Assembly (NCBI GenBank): GCA_016271365.2
Contig: CM028132.1
Coordinates: 1,185,179,001-1,185,243,000 of the forward strand
DNA length: 64,000 nucleotides
Direction: 5' to 3'
Source: Neoceratodus forsteri
Taxonomy: Eukaryota > Chordata > Ceratodontiformes > Ceratodontidae
Part shown: piece by piece, positions 21,391-31,425 of the stretch
How the letters are laid out: every line of letters begins with the position of its first letter
How positions within the stretch are numbered: position 1 is the stretch's first letter
Notes under the pieces: model-generated
Databases searched by the model: none
What the model saw: only the letters and a program-made list of their open reading frames with translations
What the model was told of the DNA's origin: nothing
Translations under genes and position numbers: made by a program

Positions 21391-23183
21391 TAAGTTTAAG
21401 TTTAAGTTTATTGTTCTAGGAATTAATACCTTTGAGCCAAGGCTCTTTTTACAAAGGTTCCATGTCATTAAGTACAAAAACATAGTAGACAGTGTTACAA
21501 ATAATCAGTAAGCTGTTTAACAAGGCCACAACTTAAACAGTAACATTTATGTACAGAAAAGAAAAAGGAACTCAGAGGCAGTGTCAAGGGTAAGGAATAA
21601 GGATTGGAGAGCTTGAGAGGGAAGAGAGGGAGAAATAAGAAGTTGAGGGAGCAGACAGAACCAGGTTAGTGGTACTCAGGTTGTCTTTGTCGAAGAGGAG
21701 ACCATGGTGGTTGAGTGAACAAATGTAAGTGCACTCAGTGGGATGAGACTTCAGTCAAAGCAGTCACAGGAGCTGGAGGCTGTGAGGTGAGTGTAAAGTA
21801 TGGATTTGAAAGCTTCCAATGTCGTGGAGGATAGGGAGGGCAGGTTAAGGGCATTGTACCTGGTAGGGGCACGGTATGTAAAAGATCTTTGTCCCTGAGC
21901 AGTCCGGCATCTAGGGACAAGGAAAGGTTGTTGGTCAGATCTTCTGGTGGTATGAGTGCCATTGTTCAGGCAGAGCAGGTCCCGGATATATGGAGGAGTG
22001 AGTCCCAAGATTGATTTTTTTTGCCATCATGCAGGTGAGATACATGAGGCGATTGGAAAGATGCAACCAACCGGTGTCCATGTAGATGTCACAAGTGTGG
22101 GTCCATCTATGTGCTCCAGTGAGGAGTTGACAGGTTTTGTTTAGTGCTGTTGAGATGCGCTTTAGTGCAGTGGTAGTAGCTGAGCCATGACAATTAGACC
22201 ATAGTCTATGATTGAGATGATGGAGCTTTGAACAGCAATCCTCAAGGCAGCTTGGTTGAAAAATTGACGGTTCCGGTACAAAATTCCAATGCGTTGGTGC
22301 ACTGTTTTTGCAGTGTTATCGATATGGGTCGCAAAAGTAAGACATTCATCCAAAGTGATACCAAGGTATTTGAAGGTGTTCACTTGTTCTAGTGTATTGC
22401 CAAGAGAAGTTTTTATGATGAGTGGAGTATGCCTGTTTCTGTTTTGATGACTGGTGAAAAGCATGACTTTTGTTTATTTTTGATTTAGGACTAGTTTGTG
22501 CTCAAGGAACCACTTTTCAACACATGAGAAAGCAAGCTGCAAGCTCTGTCATAGTGGTTGGATCCTTATGCAAGGAGAAATTACAGCGTCATCAGCATAG
22601 AGTATTAATTTTTCAGGGCAGGATTTGGGAAGCAAGTTTAGAAATAGACTGAAGAGGAGAGGACCTAAAATTGAGCCCTGGGGGATACCAGAGAGGACCG
22701 GTTTGGAGTCAGAGAGAACCTCAGAGATTTTTACTGTTTGAGAACATTGTGCCAGGTAACTTTTTTTCCCAGGCTCCAGGTCCCTCAGCTAGCCTAATGT
22801 TGAGCAGAAGAGAGATTAGAAGGCTATAGTGAAGAGTGTCAAAGGCCTTTGTGAGGTCTATGAAAACAGCTCCGGTTAAATGACCCTTATCCAAGGCTTT
22901 GTGAGTTTCACTAGAGAAATCAAGTAGGGCCGTCGACGTACTGTGTCCTTTCCTAAATCCGTGTTGCTGAGTGCAGAATAGATTGCACTTTTGCAGGTAG
23001 TCTGATAGTTGATCATCACGATCCGTTCAAGAGCTTTGGAGGGGTGGAAGTATAGATATGGGCTGATAGTTCTCTGGTGTGGTTTGTCACCCCTTTATGC
23101 ACTGGTGTGACTATAGCGCCTTCCATGTGTTGGGGAATTGACTTTGGCACAGGGAGAGGTTGATAATTTTAATGAGGGGTGGA

Positions 23184-23426
23184 TCACTTTCTCAAAGTGA
23201 GGGAGAGAAGTTTTAGATCAATGGTGTCACTGCTATTTCCAGATTTAGAGCACGCCTTTTTTATGTATCTGTAGGCTTCATATGTCTTAACTATTTTAAA
23301 GTGAAATAGCGGTTTGTCTGGCAAGGTGGTTTGGGATATGAGTTTTGGAACTGACAAGTCCTGGAAGAAGTCTGGTGAGAGGACACCACTGAGGTCAGTG
23401 AATTTTTTATTTAGGGCATCGGCCAT
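23184..23426 (-). pseudogene. LINE-g linker before reverse transcriptase
   Basis: An 80-residue open stretch starts with MADALNKKFTDLSGVLSPDF and includes LISQTTLPDKPLFHFKIVKT and AYRYIKKACSKSGNSSDTID. This matches the ORF2 segment between endonuclease and reverse transcriptase, where ADxFNxxF-like and ISKxxLPDKPLFxF-like blocks occur. The frame is broken at both ends. It is part of the decayed LINE-g. Confidence 0.7.
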
Positions 23427-23620
23427 AGTCTTAGGGTCTTAGGGTCACGGGTAGTGGAGCCATCAATGTTCATTGCCGTGGGAGAGGATTTAGACTGTTT
23501 GCCCGTAATATTACGTATATTGTCCCAGAAGGATCTCCCGTCACCCCAGGTGGTTTCTAGAGCATTCTTGAAATAGGAGCTCTTCATTTGCCTGATTTGT
23601 GAAGTGCATAGGTTGCATGC

Positions 23621-23658
<38 letters not shown>

Positions 23659-23860
23659 AGTTAAGTGAGTCTGTTATGGAGCCTGTGGCCCTGGCTATAG
23701 CCAAAAGATGGTCACGTGCTTTAAGTTGAGCCAGTAGTTTGGCTGTTAGCCAGGGATTAGAGAGGGCTTTGATTTTACATTTTTTGAAAGGTGTGTAGGT
23801 GTCACAGGCAGTGTTGAAAGTTTTAATGAAGAAGTCTAGGGCAGCGTCCACATCCAGCAT
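23411..23860 (-). pseudogene. LINE-g post-endonuclease segment
   Basis: This is a 149-residue open stretch on the minus strand. It begins in the region ALDFFIKTFNTACDTYTPFK and includes ALSNPWLTAKLLAQLKARDH, an in-frame run of alternating Y and I residues encoded by an AT microsatellite (23622-23654), and KNALETTWGDGRSFWDNIRN. The microsatellite is not part of the original protein and must be an expansion within the element. The flanking residues match LINE ORF2 linkers (WLTxxL...KARD and ...WxxINxLTGK-type motifs). Confidence 0.75.
23622..23654. repeat. (AT)n microsatellite in LINE-g
   Basis: About 16 AT dinucleotides lie within the coding remnant of LINE-g. They create a YIYIYIY stretch in the minus-strand frame. 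Confidence 0.9.
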
Positions 23861-24142
23861 ATTGTAGATAGGGGACCAGTCTTGTTGTAGGAGGCAGGTC
23901 TTCAGCTAAGCAAGGTTTCCGTGCGGTAGCATTTGACTTAGGATGGTTTTAGGAGGTGGTTTGTGGAATTTATTTGTCCAGATACAGATCACAGGGGAGT
24001 GGTCACTGAGGGAGTCGGAGAGAACAGTGGTGTTTTTTTATCTGGTCCGGGCGATTAGTAAGAATCCAGTCAAAGAGAGTGCTGGTTCCAATCTTGTAGT
24101 TTTTTCTAGTAGGGGAGTTGACCATCTGTGTTAGGTTGGTTG

Positions 24143-24421
24143 CTAGGATAGTATCCTGCTGGGTCCGATATCTGAGGCAAGCCAATTTATATTGAAATCA
24201 CCGAGAAGGAGGAGCTCAGAGTCAGGAGGTTGTAATCTTGCAAATTCAAGGATAGACTGGAGCCTGGCTTGTGGGTCTTTAGGGGATATAGACTGCAGCC
24301 ACAGTAAGCACTTTGTTATGGGCACCAAGGAGAAGCTTGACAGGAGAAGTTGTACTAGGGTGTTTTCTGGGAGAAACTGGCAAGGTGGCATGAGAGGTAG
24401 TCCTTTATATAGATAACACAT
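24143..24421 (-). pseudogene. LINE-g endonuclease fragment
   Basis: A 92-residue open stretch contains LVPITKCLLWLQSISPKDPQ and SELLLLGDFNINWLASD. The GDFNINW block is the conserved GDFN motif of AP-type endonucleases in LINEs. The following segment at 24003-24185 continues with LATNLTQMVNSPTRKNYKIG and LFDWILTNRPD, matching the LTQLVxxPTR and LDLILTN blocks. Frameshifts separate the pieces. Confidence 0.82.
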
Positions 24422-24720
24422 CCGCCCACCCTTTCTTTTTACCTGGTCAAGTCTAAAGAGGTTTGTAGCCTTGGCGAGATTGCATGATCTGGAGTGCTAG
24501 GTGTTAGTCAGGTCTCAACAATTACAAGTATGTCAGGATTATGTTGTCCAATAAAGGCTTGAAGAGATGCCAGCTTAGGAAGGAGGCTGCAGATATTTAG
24601 GGTAACAATGGATAGCCTGTTTTCAGTTTTGCCAGCTTTATCTTAATGTTTGAGCCAGGGCCAGGGTTTGGGTGGATCCCACCAGACATGAGAAGTAGGA
24701 GGGCAGCAGTTTGAGGATAT

Positions 24721-26007
24721 CTCCCATAGCTCATACCATGTAACGTCTATCTTCTGCATGCTGCAGATTTGGATACAGTGCAGTGCCTAGGGTCCCAACA
24801 AAGGAGGGTTGCTAATGACAGGTGCTCAAATATGATTTTTCCAGCCAGGGCAGTCATTTGCACCCAGTCCTTAGTAGTGGGGTGCCTCAGATAGAAAATA
24901 AAGGTGTTGCCATGGTTCCATAAAGAAGGTAGGATGTCAAGATGCTTACAGTGGGGGTTGCATGGGGTAGGAGGAGAGGAAATTGACAGTGGATAACAAA
25001 TGGAGAGAGATAGAAAAGACAGGAGGATTTACATAGGTAAACCCAAGTCTCACACATGAGCAGGTACTGATCAATTTCGGTGGTGTGCCTTCAAGGGAGG
25101 ATTTGCCCCATTGCCAAATGATGTAAAATAATCAAATCCACAGGAAAATGACCAGTAAACTGTTTGATCTCTACGGTAACAAGACAAAGGATGTGTTAAA
25201 TTCCTGGAACACTGGCCTGGGGCATATGCAGGAAGTTAAAACCATTTGTCAGTGTCTTCCCTTTGTTTTAAATAGCTGTGAATGGTTCTCAAAGACATGC
25301 AGTTCCCTTTAGCAACGAGGTAGATGCAATGTGGATTCAGTTTGCACTTCCTAGGTCAGAGCTTGTAGAATTTCTTAGCTGTACTTACTTTGATTGTGAT
25401 GACTTCCAAAAAAGTTGATTTATAATGAGAATCCCAATATCTGCTGGTGATGTTTTCCAGTTTCTTAGTCCAGGAAACTTTCATAGATCATATATCCAAG
25501 AATGGTCTAGTTCCTCCAAGCCAAAACACATGAAAATCCACAAAACTAAACTATTGACAAAGACAAACACAAACACCCAGACACAGCCCAAGTAGGTGAA
25601 ATCAAAACCTTAACTTTTCAGTTTGTTTGTTTTTGTAAAGTTAGCGATTTGGCTATCGCAAGGGTCCTGGAGCTGGGGAAAACAAAGGATTCGGGTACAG
25701 AGAAGATGTCAGCTGCTCTTTAAAGAGTCTTTTCCATTTAAGTGACCATCACAGAACAGGATTAGATATCTAGGAATACAAGTGTTAGTGAAGCTGATGA
25801 AACTCTTCACTCTCAACTGTCAAAAGCTATGGGAGGCAGCATAGGCAAATATAGCAAGGTGGTCTCTCTTGCAACCCTCACAGATGAGGAGAACAGACTG
25901 TGAAAATGAACCTCTTCCTGATGTTTCTGTTGTTTCTGTCCCTGCACATAAACATTCCAAAGGCATTTTGTAACAGTCTAACCAAAGAACATCAAGCTTG
26001 CAAGCTT
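24721..26007. other. No gene recognised
   Basis: This stretch lies upstream of LINE-g on its 5' side and left of CR1h. It may include LINE-g 5' untranslated sequence. I see no conserved protein motifs and no clear repeats. A short duplication (AAGCTTGCAAGCTTGCAA) at about 25992-26009 marks the left edge of CR1h. Confidence 0.45.
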
Positions 26008-27161
26008 GCAAAGATTAATATACAAGTTAGCCAGCCTGGGAGTGGGTCCCAAGATGACAGCCTGGGTAAAGAATTGGCTGAAGAATAGGACACAGAGGTA
26101 ATAGTAAATGGAGTCCACTCTGAAGAAAGGAGGGTTACTAGTGGGTACCGGAGGTTCAGATTAGAACCAGTCCTCTTCAATGTCTTTATAAGCGACATTG
26201 CAGAGGGACTGGAAGGAAAAGTATGTCTCTTTGCAGATGACACAAAGATCTGCAACAGAGTTGGTGCACAAGGTGGGGTGGAAAGGATGAGAAGGGACTT
26301 GGCAAGGTTAGAGGAATGGTCAAATGTATGGCAGCTTAGATTCAATGCTAAGAAGTGCAAGGTAATGCACCTGGGAAACAAAAACCCAGGGGAAGAGTAC
26401 ACAATGGGGGGTGAGATACTAACAACAACAAAAATGGAAAGGGACCTGGGGATAGTCATATCAGATGACCTAAAGGTGGGCAAGCAATGTGAGAGGGCAG
26501 CAAGGAGGGCTGGGGATACTGGGATGCATAGGGAGAGGCATCACCAGTAGAAAACAGGAAGTTATTATCCCTCTGTACAGACAGCTGGTCAGACCCCATC
26601 TGAGTATTGCATGCAGTTCTGGAGACCCAATCTCTGCAAAGACATAGACAGGATGGAAGCTGTCCAGAGGACGGCAACTCAAAATGGTGCAGGGTCTGCA
26701 CTGGAAGACATATGAAAAGAGACTTAAGAAGCTTAATATGTATAGCTTCGAGGAAAAGAGGGAGAGGGGGGACATGATAGAAACTTTCAAGTACCTCAAG
26801 GGAATCAACAAAGTCCAAGAGGGTAACATCTTTCAAAACAAGAGGTGTGCAAGAACAAGGGGGCACAATTTGAAGATGGAGGGGGCTCAGAGGTAATTTA
26901 AGGAAGTATTTTTTCACACAGAGGGTTGTGGATGCATGGAACAGCCTTCCAGAGGAGGTTGTGGAGTCAAAAACAGTGGTGGAATTCAAGCATGCATGGG
27001 ACAGTCATAAGGCAATTCTAGGGGGTGGGGGTAGGAAGAAGTAGGCTGCTGGTTAACTAGGATCTGCAGCTTATCCATTAAGTAGGGAAATGGGCAGACT
27101 GGGTGGGCCAAGCAGTCCTTATCTGCCGTCAAAATCTATGTTTCTATGTTATGTTTCTATG
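26008..27161 (+). mobile_element. CR1-type LINE (CR1h), 5'-truncated
   Basis: This plus-strand copy belongs to the same subfamily as CR1a/CR1b. It starts at the segment equivalent to KLASLGVGPK of CR1a and includes VIVNGVHSEER, KVCLFADDTKICNRVGAQGG (FADD at 26230-26241), RMRRDLARLEEWSNVWQLRF and ERDLGIVISDDLKVGKQCER. The C-terminal part ends with NIFQNKRCARTRGHNLKMEG. The 3' end carries GTTTCTATG repeats ending at about 27161, the complement of the CATAGAAACATAGAA tail of the other copies. Several frameshifts, such as a missing GGGTACC segment near 26140 and a lost base near 26514, break the ORF. It is outside the 19.7-kb repeat. Confidence 0.9.
26278..26550 (+). pseudogene. CR1h reverse transcriptase thumb fragment
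   Basis: A 90-residue open stretch begins just after the FADD motif at MERMRRDLARLEEWSNVWQL and continues through FNAKKCKVMHLGNKNPGEEY and LGIVISDDLKVGKQCERAAR. Compared with CR1a it loses the frame at GDTGMHRE because of a small deletion near 26514. The FNxxKCKVMHLG block is characteristic of CR1/jockey reverse transcriptases. Confidence 0.85.
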
Positions 27162-27390
27162 GTGGTCGGAGAATGAATAGGAATTTGGAGAGGTGGGTGT
27201 TGTCTTTGAGTGTTGACTGATGTGCTTGCTGTTGCAGATAGGTGGGTGAGTGGGTAGGCCTGTGATATTGGACATCTCTCTTAGTTACTGGCATAGGTGC
27301 TGACTCCGACTACTAGGGTGTTCAAGCACCCACAGAGTTAAACTACGCATAAATGTAGCACTTTTAACTCTTTTATGTATGTTATGTAAG

Positions 27391-27517
27391 CAGTAACATA
27401 CGGAGCGTGGGTTATACTCTGATAAACGCACTCCTAGGGGCATAGTGAGGTACAAGGCTGCAGTCTGAGCTGCCCCTTGAAGTGTGTTAGTTTATCAGAG
27501 TATAACCCACATCCCGT
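27391..27517. mobile_element. Inverted-repeat element cut by the Gypsy LTR
   Basis: The left arm CGGAGCGTGGGTTATACTCT followed by GATAAAC is the near-perfect reverse complement of GTTTATCAGAGTATAACCCA (from about 27489) followed by CATCCCG. The arms enclose about 60 bp. The right arm ends directly at the first base of the Gypsy 5' LTR (27518), so the LTR element may have inserted at, or cut off, the end of this MITE-like hairpin. Confidence 0.6.
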
Positions 27518-27701
27518 TGTAAGGAAGTTAGTTAGCATACACGATTTGTGTATGCCATGCCAATGTGCATAGGCTAGCCTAGATATATAAACCCTTATCT
27601 GGTGGGCAGTAGCCCGTGCTTTCTGCAGTAGTTCTCAGTGTGTTTTACAGTACAGTAAATCTACCAGTTAACTCTACGTTGGTGTCTGCGTGATTATTAC
27701 A
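27518..27701 (+). repeat. 5' LTR of the Gypsy element
   Basis: 184 bp starting TGTAAGGAAG and ending GATTATTACA, with a TATATAAA-like box at about 27583-27590. It pairs with the LTR at 36779-36960. It has a 6-bp insertion (ATAGGC region) relative to the 3' LTR. Confidence 0.93.
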
Positions 27702-27713
27702 TGGTGTCAGAAT
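27702..27713 (+). promoter_or_regulatory. Primer binding site of the Gypsy element
   Basis: TGGTGTCAGAAT follows the 5' LTR directly. A TGG start complements the CCA end of a tRNA, as expected for a minus-strand primer site. I cannot name the tRNA from sequence alone. Confidence 0.7.
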
Positions 27714-27738
27714 AGACCACCTGCAGCCTTCCACCGCT

Positions 27739-28475
27739 CTCAATTTACATGGAAATGTTGCTGAAAACTGGAGAAGATTTAAGCAGCAATCTGATATGTT
27801 CTCGGTTGCCAGCGGACTCGCTGAAAAATCCTAGAAAATCCAGGCTATGACCCTTTTGCACATGGCAGGCCGTGATGCATTAGAGGTATTCAATACTTTT
27901 GTTTCGGAAAACGAGGAAGAGAAGGAGCAACTGAATAAAATTATGGGACAATTTGAGAGGTATTGTAACCCAAGAAAGAATTTGACTTATGAGAGACATT
28001 TGTTCAATACTAGGAGCCAGAATCTGGGTGAGTCCATTGATTCATATGTAACTGAACTGAGGCTAAAGGCTAAATCTTGTGAATTTGGAAATTTAACTGA
28101 TTCGTTGATCAGCGATAGAATTGTATGTGGCATACAGAGTGAGCATGTGAGACGCAGATTGTTGAGAAAAGCGGAATTAACATTAGATGATGCCATAGAT
28201 ATATGCAGCATCGCTGAACTGAGTGAAATGCAGATCAAACTCTTAAGTGGAAATGCTCAGAATGAAAGCTCAGTGCAAATAGCAGTTGTGCAAGAAGAAA
28301 GAGTAAAAGCAAGTGCCAATGTGAGCAAAGGGAATTATGTACTGCTAGTAAATAAAGTCAAATGTGAAAAGTGTGGTCGTGAGCATGAGATAAACAAATG
28401 CCCAGCATATGGACAGTATTATAGATAGTGCCACAGAAAAAAATCACTTTGCTAGAGTATGTTGTGTTGGTAAAC
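27739..28475 (+). pseudogene. gag: Gypsy gag (capsid and nucleocapsid) remnant
   Basis: The frame starts at LNLHGNVAENWRRFKQQSDM, the capsid N-terminal signature of metazoan Gypsy elements. It passes a TAG stop at 27832-27834 and stays open from 27847 to 28428 with HMAGRDALEVFNTF, FERYCNPRKNLTYERHLFNT and ESIDSYVTELRLKAKSCEFG. A CCHC zinc knuckle is visible as CEKCGREHEINKC. A second knuckle follows but is damaged: its first Cys position reads Tyr and a TAG (28426-28428) precedes CHRKNHFARVC. The frame reaches about 28475, where a SINE interrupts it. Gag would package element RNA; this copy cannot. Confidence 0.88.
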
Positions 28476-28479
28476 GTGG

Positions 28480-28682
28480 TGAGTTTTTTTTTTATTTGTT
28501 TAACCAGGAGTAGCACACTAAGCTGAAAGCTTTTACAGGAGCAACCTGGGAGCACAGGGAAGTTAAGTGACTTGCTCAGGGTCACACAGTATGCAAGTAG
28601 AAGCTTAAGATTCAAACCCAGGTCTGGTCTGCTGGATGTCGCCAGATCTGCAGTGCAGAGCCTTAAACCACTGCCTGTAATG
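28480..28682. mobile_element. MIR/CORE-SINE-like insertion in gag
   Basis: The stretch contains GTGACTTGCTCAGGGTCACA (28567-28586) followed by CAG, the highly conserved core shared by MIR and other CORE-SINEs. It sits between gag nucleocapsid sequence and the gag continuation at 28683. A T-run at 28486-28495 lies at its left edge, and I could not identify a target duplication. Confidence 0.7.
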
Positions 28683-28772
28683 CTTCCATGTTGAGATCTA
28701 TGTTGTTAAAGAAGATGCCCAGGAAAATGAAAGTACTTTTAGTATTGAGACTGTGACTGTAATATGCCAAAG
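28683..28772 (+). pseudogene. Gypsy gag-pol junction fragment
   Basis: After the SINE a short frame reads VEIYVVKEDAQENESTFSIE then TVTVICQ, resembling the acidic spacer that precedes the protease in Mag-type Gypsy polyproteins. It then meets unrelated sequence. The polyprotein picks up again near 33550 (FITTYTPETDWKVNLSINGK). The intervening 4.8 kb is therefore an insertion or set of insertions. Confidence 0.55.
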
Positions 28773-29724
28773 TTAGAGGTACCCCAGCAGTTCCCCAGTA
28801 GTCCCTAGCCCTCCCCACCCAGTATATACTGTAAGGTGCCCTGTGCACACTGTACATAAAAAAAAAAAAAAACAATTTTATTGCAGCTGCAGAAAAATGG
28901 CTTGGGTGGAATGCTGTGCTGAGTTGCTCATGCACAGCATTCCACCCTACCATTCTGGAACCAGAGCCCTGGTTTCAAAAGTTTAACAGTTTTTCAGAGA
29001 GTTCCTGGGTAGCTGTAGAGGAGGGAGGACACAGCAAGTTAATGGAAGGGAAGAGGCTTACCTGTTGTTGAAGCCATCCCAAGAACTTGCCTGTGCTCCT
29101 GCTCTGCCTCCAGCAACTGAAGACTGCCCAAATTTGGACAACCGGTCGGGGTGCCATCGGGCACCACAAGAAAAAAGTCTGATTCGGTCATTGGGCTGTG
29201 AGCCTGTCGACTTCTTATTTTAAGCCCCATTTATTTTAAAGTTAATTTTGGCCCTGTCAGCGGCAGAGAAAGCCGATCATGCCCATGAAGCTGTCGGCCA
29301 TCCGAGGCCCCCAAACATCCACCTACTGTTGTCCTTCCACTGCCTGCACACCCCCACCTGCAGATCCAGCCTTTCAGCATCCCCTTCTGGTGTGGTGAGT
29401 TGGCGACAACACCTGCATTGTGCTGTCCACCCAAGAAACAAAGACTGTGTTTTTTAAATCATTTGGCTTAGCACAGAGAGAGTGGCTGAGTGCCACGGGA
29501 GGTACAGGTCAGAAGGACCCAAATTATTATTTGAGAGGGGCAGGGGTAGCAACGCCAACGGAGGGGCCAGGAAGCAAGGCCATTGAAGAGGCCTATAAAT
29601 ATTAATTAAAGGGTGGGATAAGGCGGGCAAAGATGGAAGAGTGACAGCAGCTCTCAGAGAGCCAAAAAATTAAAGGCCCTGCCTCCTGTGATTAAATGGG
29701 CATCGCTCAGGCCCAGGTTATGAA

Positions 29725-30190
29725 GGGCACCAGGCCCATTTCAGAGGGCACCAGGCCCATTTCAGAGAGGCACCAGGCCCACAGTTAAAATGAAGGGCAC
29801 CAAGCCCAGTTTAAGAAAGGCACCAGGCCCAGTGTAAAAGAGGCACCAGGCCCAGTTTAAGAAGGGCACCAGGCCCAGTGTAACAGAGAGTGCCAGGTCC
29901 ATATTTTAGAGGGCACCAGGCCCAGCTGACTAAAGGGCACCAGGCCCATGGTAGTAAAGGGCAGCCGAGGCCCTGGCAAGTTAGGACAAGCCAGCCCAGC
30001 AGTAGTAAAGGGCTACCCCAGCCTGTGGTGGGCAAGCCAGCCTAGTGGTACTAAGGGCTACCTGGCCTAGTCAAGTTAAGGCAAGCCAGCCCAGTAGTAG
30101 TAAAGGGCTACCCGGCATAGCCAGTTAGGGCAAACCAGCTCAGTGGTATTAAGGGCATGAGACCCAGCCAAGTGAAGGCACCAGGCTCAA
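29725..30190. repeat. Minisatellite of ~20-25-bp units
   Basis: About ten units of the form GGGCACCAGGCCCA plus a variable spacer run from 29725 to about 29960. They then decay into related GGGCTACC / CAAGCCAGCCCAG units up to about 30190. Unit length varies from 18 to 27 bp. It is part of the foreign DNA inside the Gypsy element. Confidence 0.85.
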
Positions 30191-30939
30191 TAGTAATAAA
30201 ACAGGAGCATCACAAGACCCCAAACCCGTAGCTAGCTATTTAGGCCCACAGCTGTGTTAGGAGCCCAGTGATAGGAACAACCCTAGATCTAATAGGAGCC
30301 TAGCTAACCATGTAAGCCCTCCAGTGTTAAAGGGGCCTAGTCACCCGGCTAATGTATAACATTCCAGAGAGCCTATTCCCCACTGTAGTGTTGCCACAGT
30401 AACAGGAGAATACGATTTAGCTAGAAGGGACCCCATTAGAGTTAGGTCCACCAGAGCTAGGGTTAAATCAGTATGACAAATTGCCTGTATAGATACTGTG
30501 GTCTGGACACTAAGACTCTCTATTTATTGACCACTAGAGAAGGAACTGACACTTTGATTTTTTCTGCATTATTTTTCATTCCACGAACACTACTGAGTGT
30601 CAGAACTGTCTTGTATTGCTTTATGCCAGCATTTCAGAGTTGGGTAACCATCTGAATCAGTCAACTGTCTTCAGAGTTACTTCACCCCAGTGCAACCCTG
30701 TCAGTCTTCACCTATCCTTCAAGAATCATCCTCCAGTGCATCCAGAAGCAGACAACAGCCAGTCCACGAAGAGCCATACCTCAGTCGCCTCAAAGTTGCA
30801 TCATCCCATTTGTTATTTTCTCTCACAATTTCCCAGTATGGCTTGGCCCAGAGCAGAAGTCTGCCATCCGTTTTCTTGTTTTCACATCTGCAGCGGAGTA
30901 CCGTTCGACTCATCAGTGCCAGTTCTCTGAGTGAGATTC

Positions 30940-31080
30940 AGTTTGTTGTTTTAGTGTGTCCTGGCTCATCCGGCTGTGGACTCCAAGTTTGGTCGCAGTT
31001 CAATGTACAATTTATTGTTTTGGTGAGTGCTTGGCTCATCCGCCTTGGAACTCAGGCGACTGATGCACTTCGATTCAAGA
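30940..31080. repeat. Two-unit tandem repeat of ~75 bp
   Basis: TTGTTTTAGTG ... CTGGCTCATCCGGCTGTGGA is followed by TTGTTTTGGTGAGTG ... TGGCTCATCCGCCTTGGA, giving two diverged copies of a roughly 75-bp unit. Further AGAAGCGGA/AGAAGTGGA repeats follow at 31252-31360. Confidence 0.55.
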
Positions 31081-31412
31081 GAGAGTGGTTGCCTGGAGTC
31101 CATGGTGGTCGAGATCCTGAACCAGTGGGAGCATCAGCCAGTGTGTGTGTCTTCAGTCCAGAGGGCGTGCTTGCCTGGAGTTCAGGAGTGGTCCAGAGGT
31201 TCAGATTCTCCCGATCCAGTGTGTTCATCAGCTTAGAGTATATCTTCACTCCAGAAGCGGAGTGTTGATTCTTCTTCTTCTTGATTCCTTCACTTGGCAA
31301 TCCAGAAGTGGACTGTGGCTAAGTGGGTTGCATTGCTTATTTTTTTGGGTAGTCTAGAAGCGGACTGCAGCCAGATCTTGTCTTCCTTTCCGGCAACCTT
31401 AGAGAGATGGGG

Positions 31413-31425
31413 TGTAGCTGAAGAC
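31413..31425. repeat. 13-bp flanking direct repeat, left
   Basis: TGTAGCTGAAGAC is identical to 32868-32880. The pair bounds the head-to-head repeat segment and looks like a target-site duplication. Confidence 0.75.

Larger units (their letters stand above)
21391..24720 (-). mobile_element. Rex1/Babar-like LINE (LINE-g), EN through RT
   Basis: This minus-strand non-LTR retrotransposon covers nearly the whole ORF2. Its 3' end is the reverse complement of an (AAGTTT)n run at 21391-21409. The minus strand, from 24700 downward, encodes a leader resembling GGIHPNPGP, an AP endonuclease (LTLNICSLLPKL, LLLGDFNINWL) and a linker (KIKALSNPWLTAKL, SSYFKNALETTWGDGRSFW). Next come reverse transcriptase remnants (EQVNTFKYLGITLDECLTFA near 22380) and a C-terminal region (GLTPPYIRDLLCL, FTYRAPTRYNALNL). 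Frames change repeatedly and stops are present. An AT microsatellite at 23622-23654 interrupts the linker. The Rex1-like label rests on the PNPGP leader and motif style and is tentative. Confidence 0.8.

Noticed and set aside
26456..26989. 177-codon minus-strand open frame
   Set aside because: Antisense shadow of CR1h, which is coding on the plus strand.
30690..31268. 192-codon plus-strand open frame
   Set aside because: It overlaps the tandem-duplicated, low-complexity foreign block inside the Gypsy element, and has no domain. Chance open frame.
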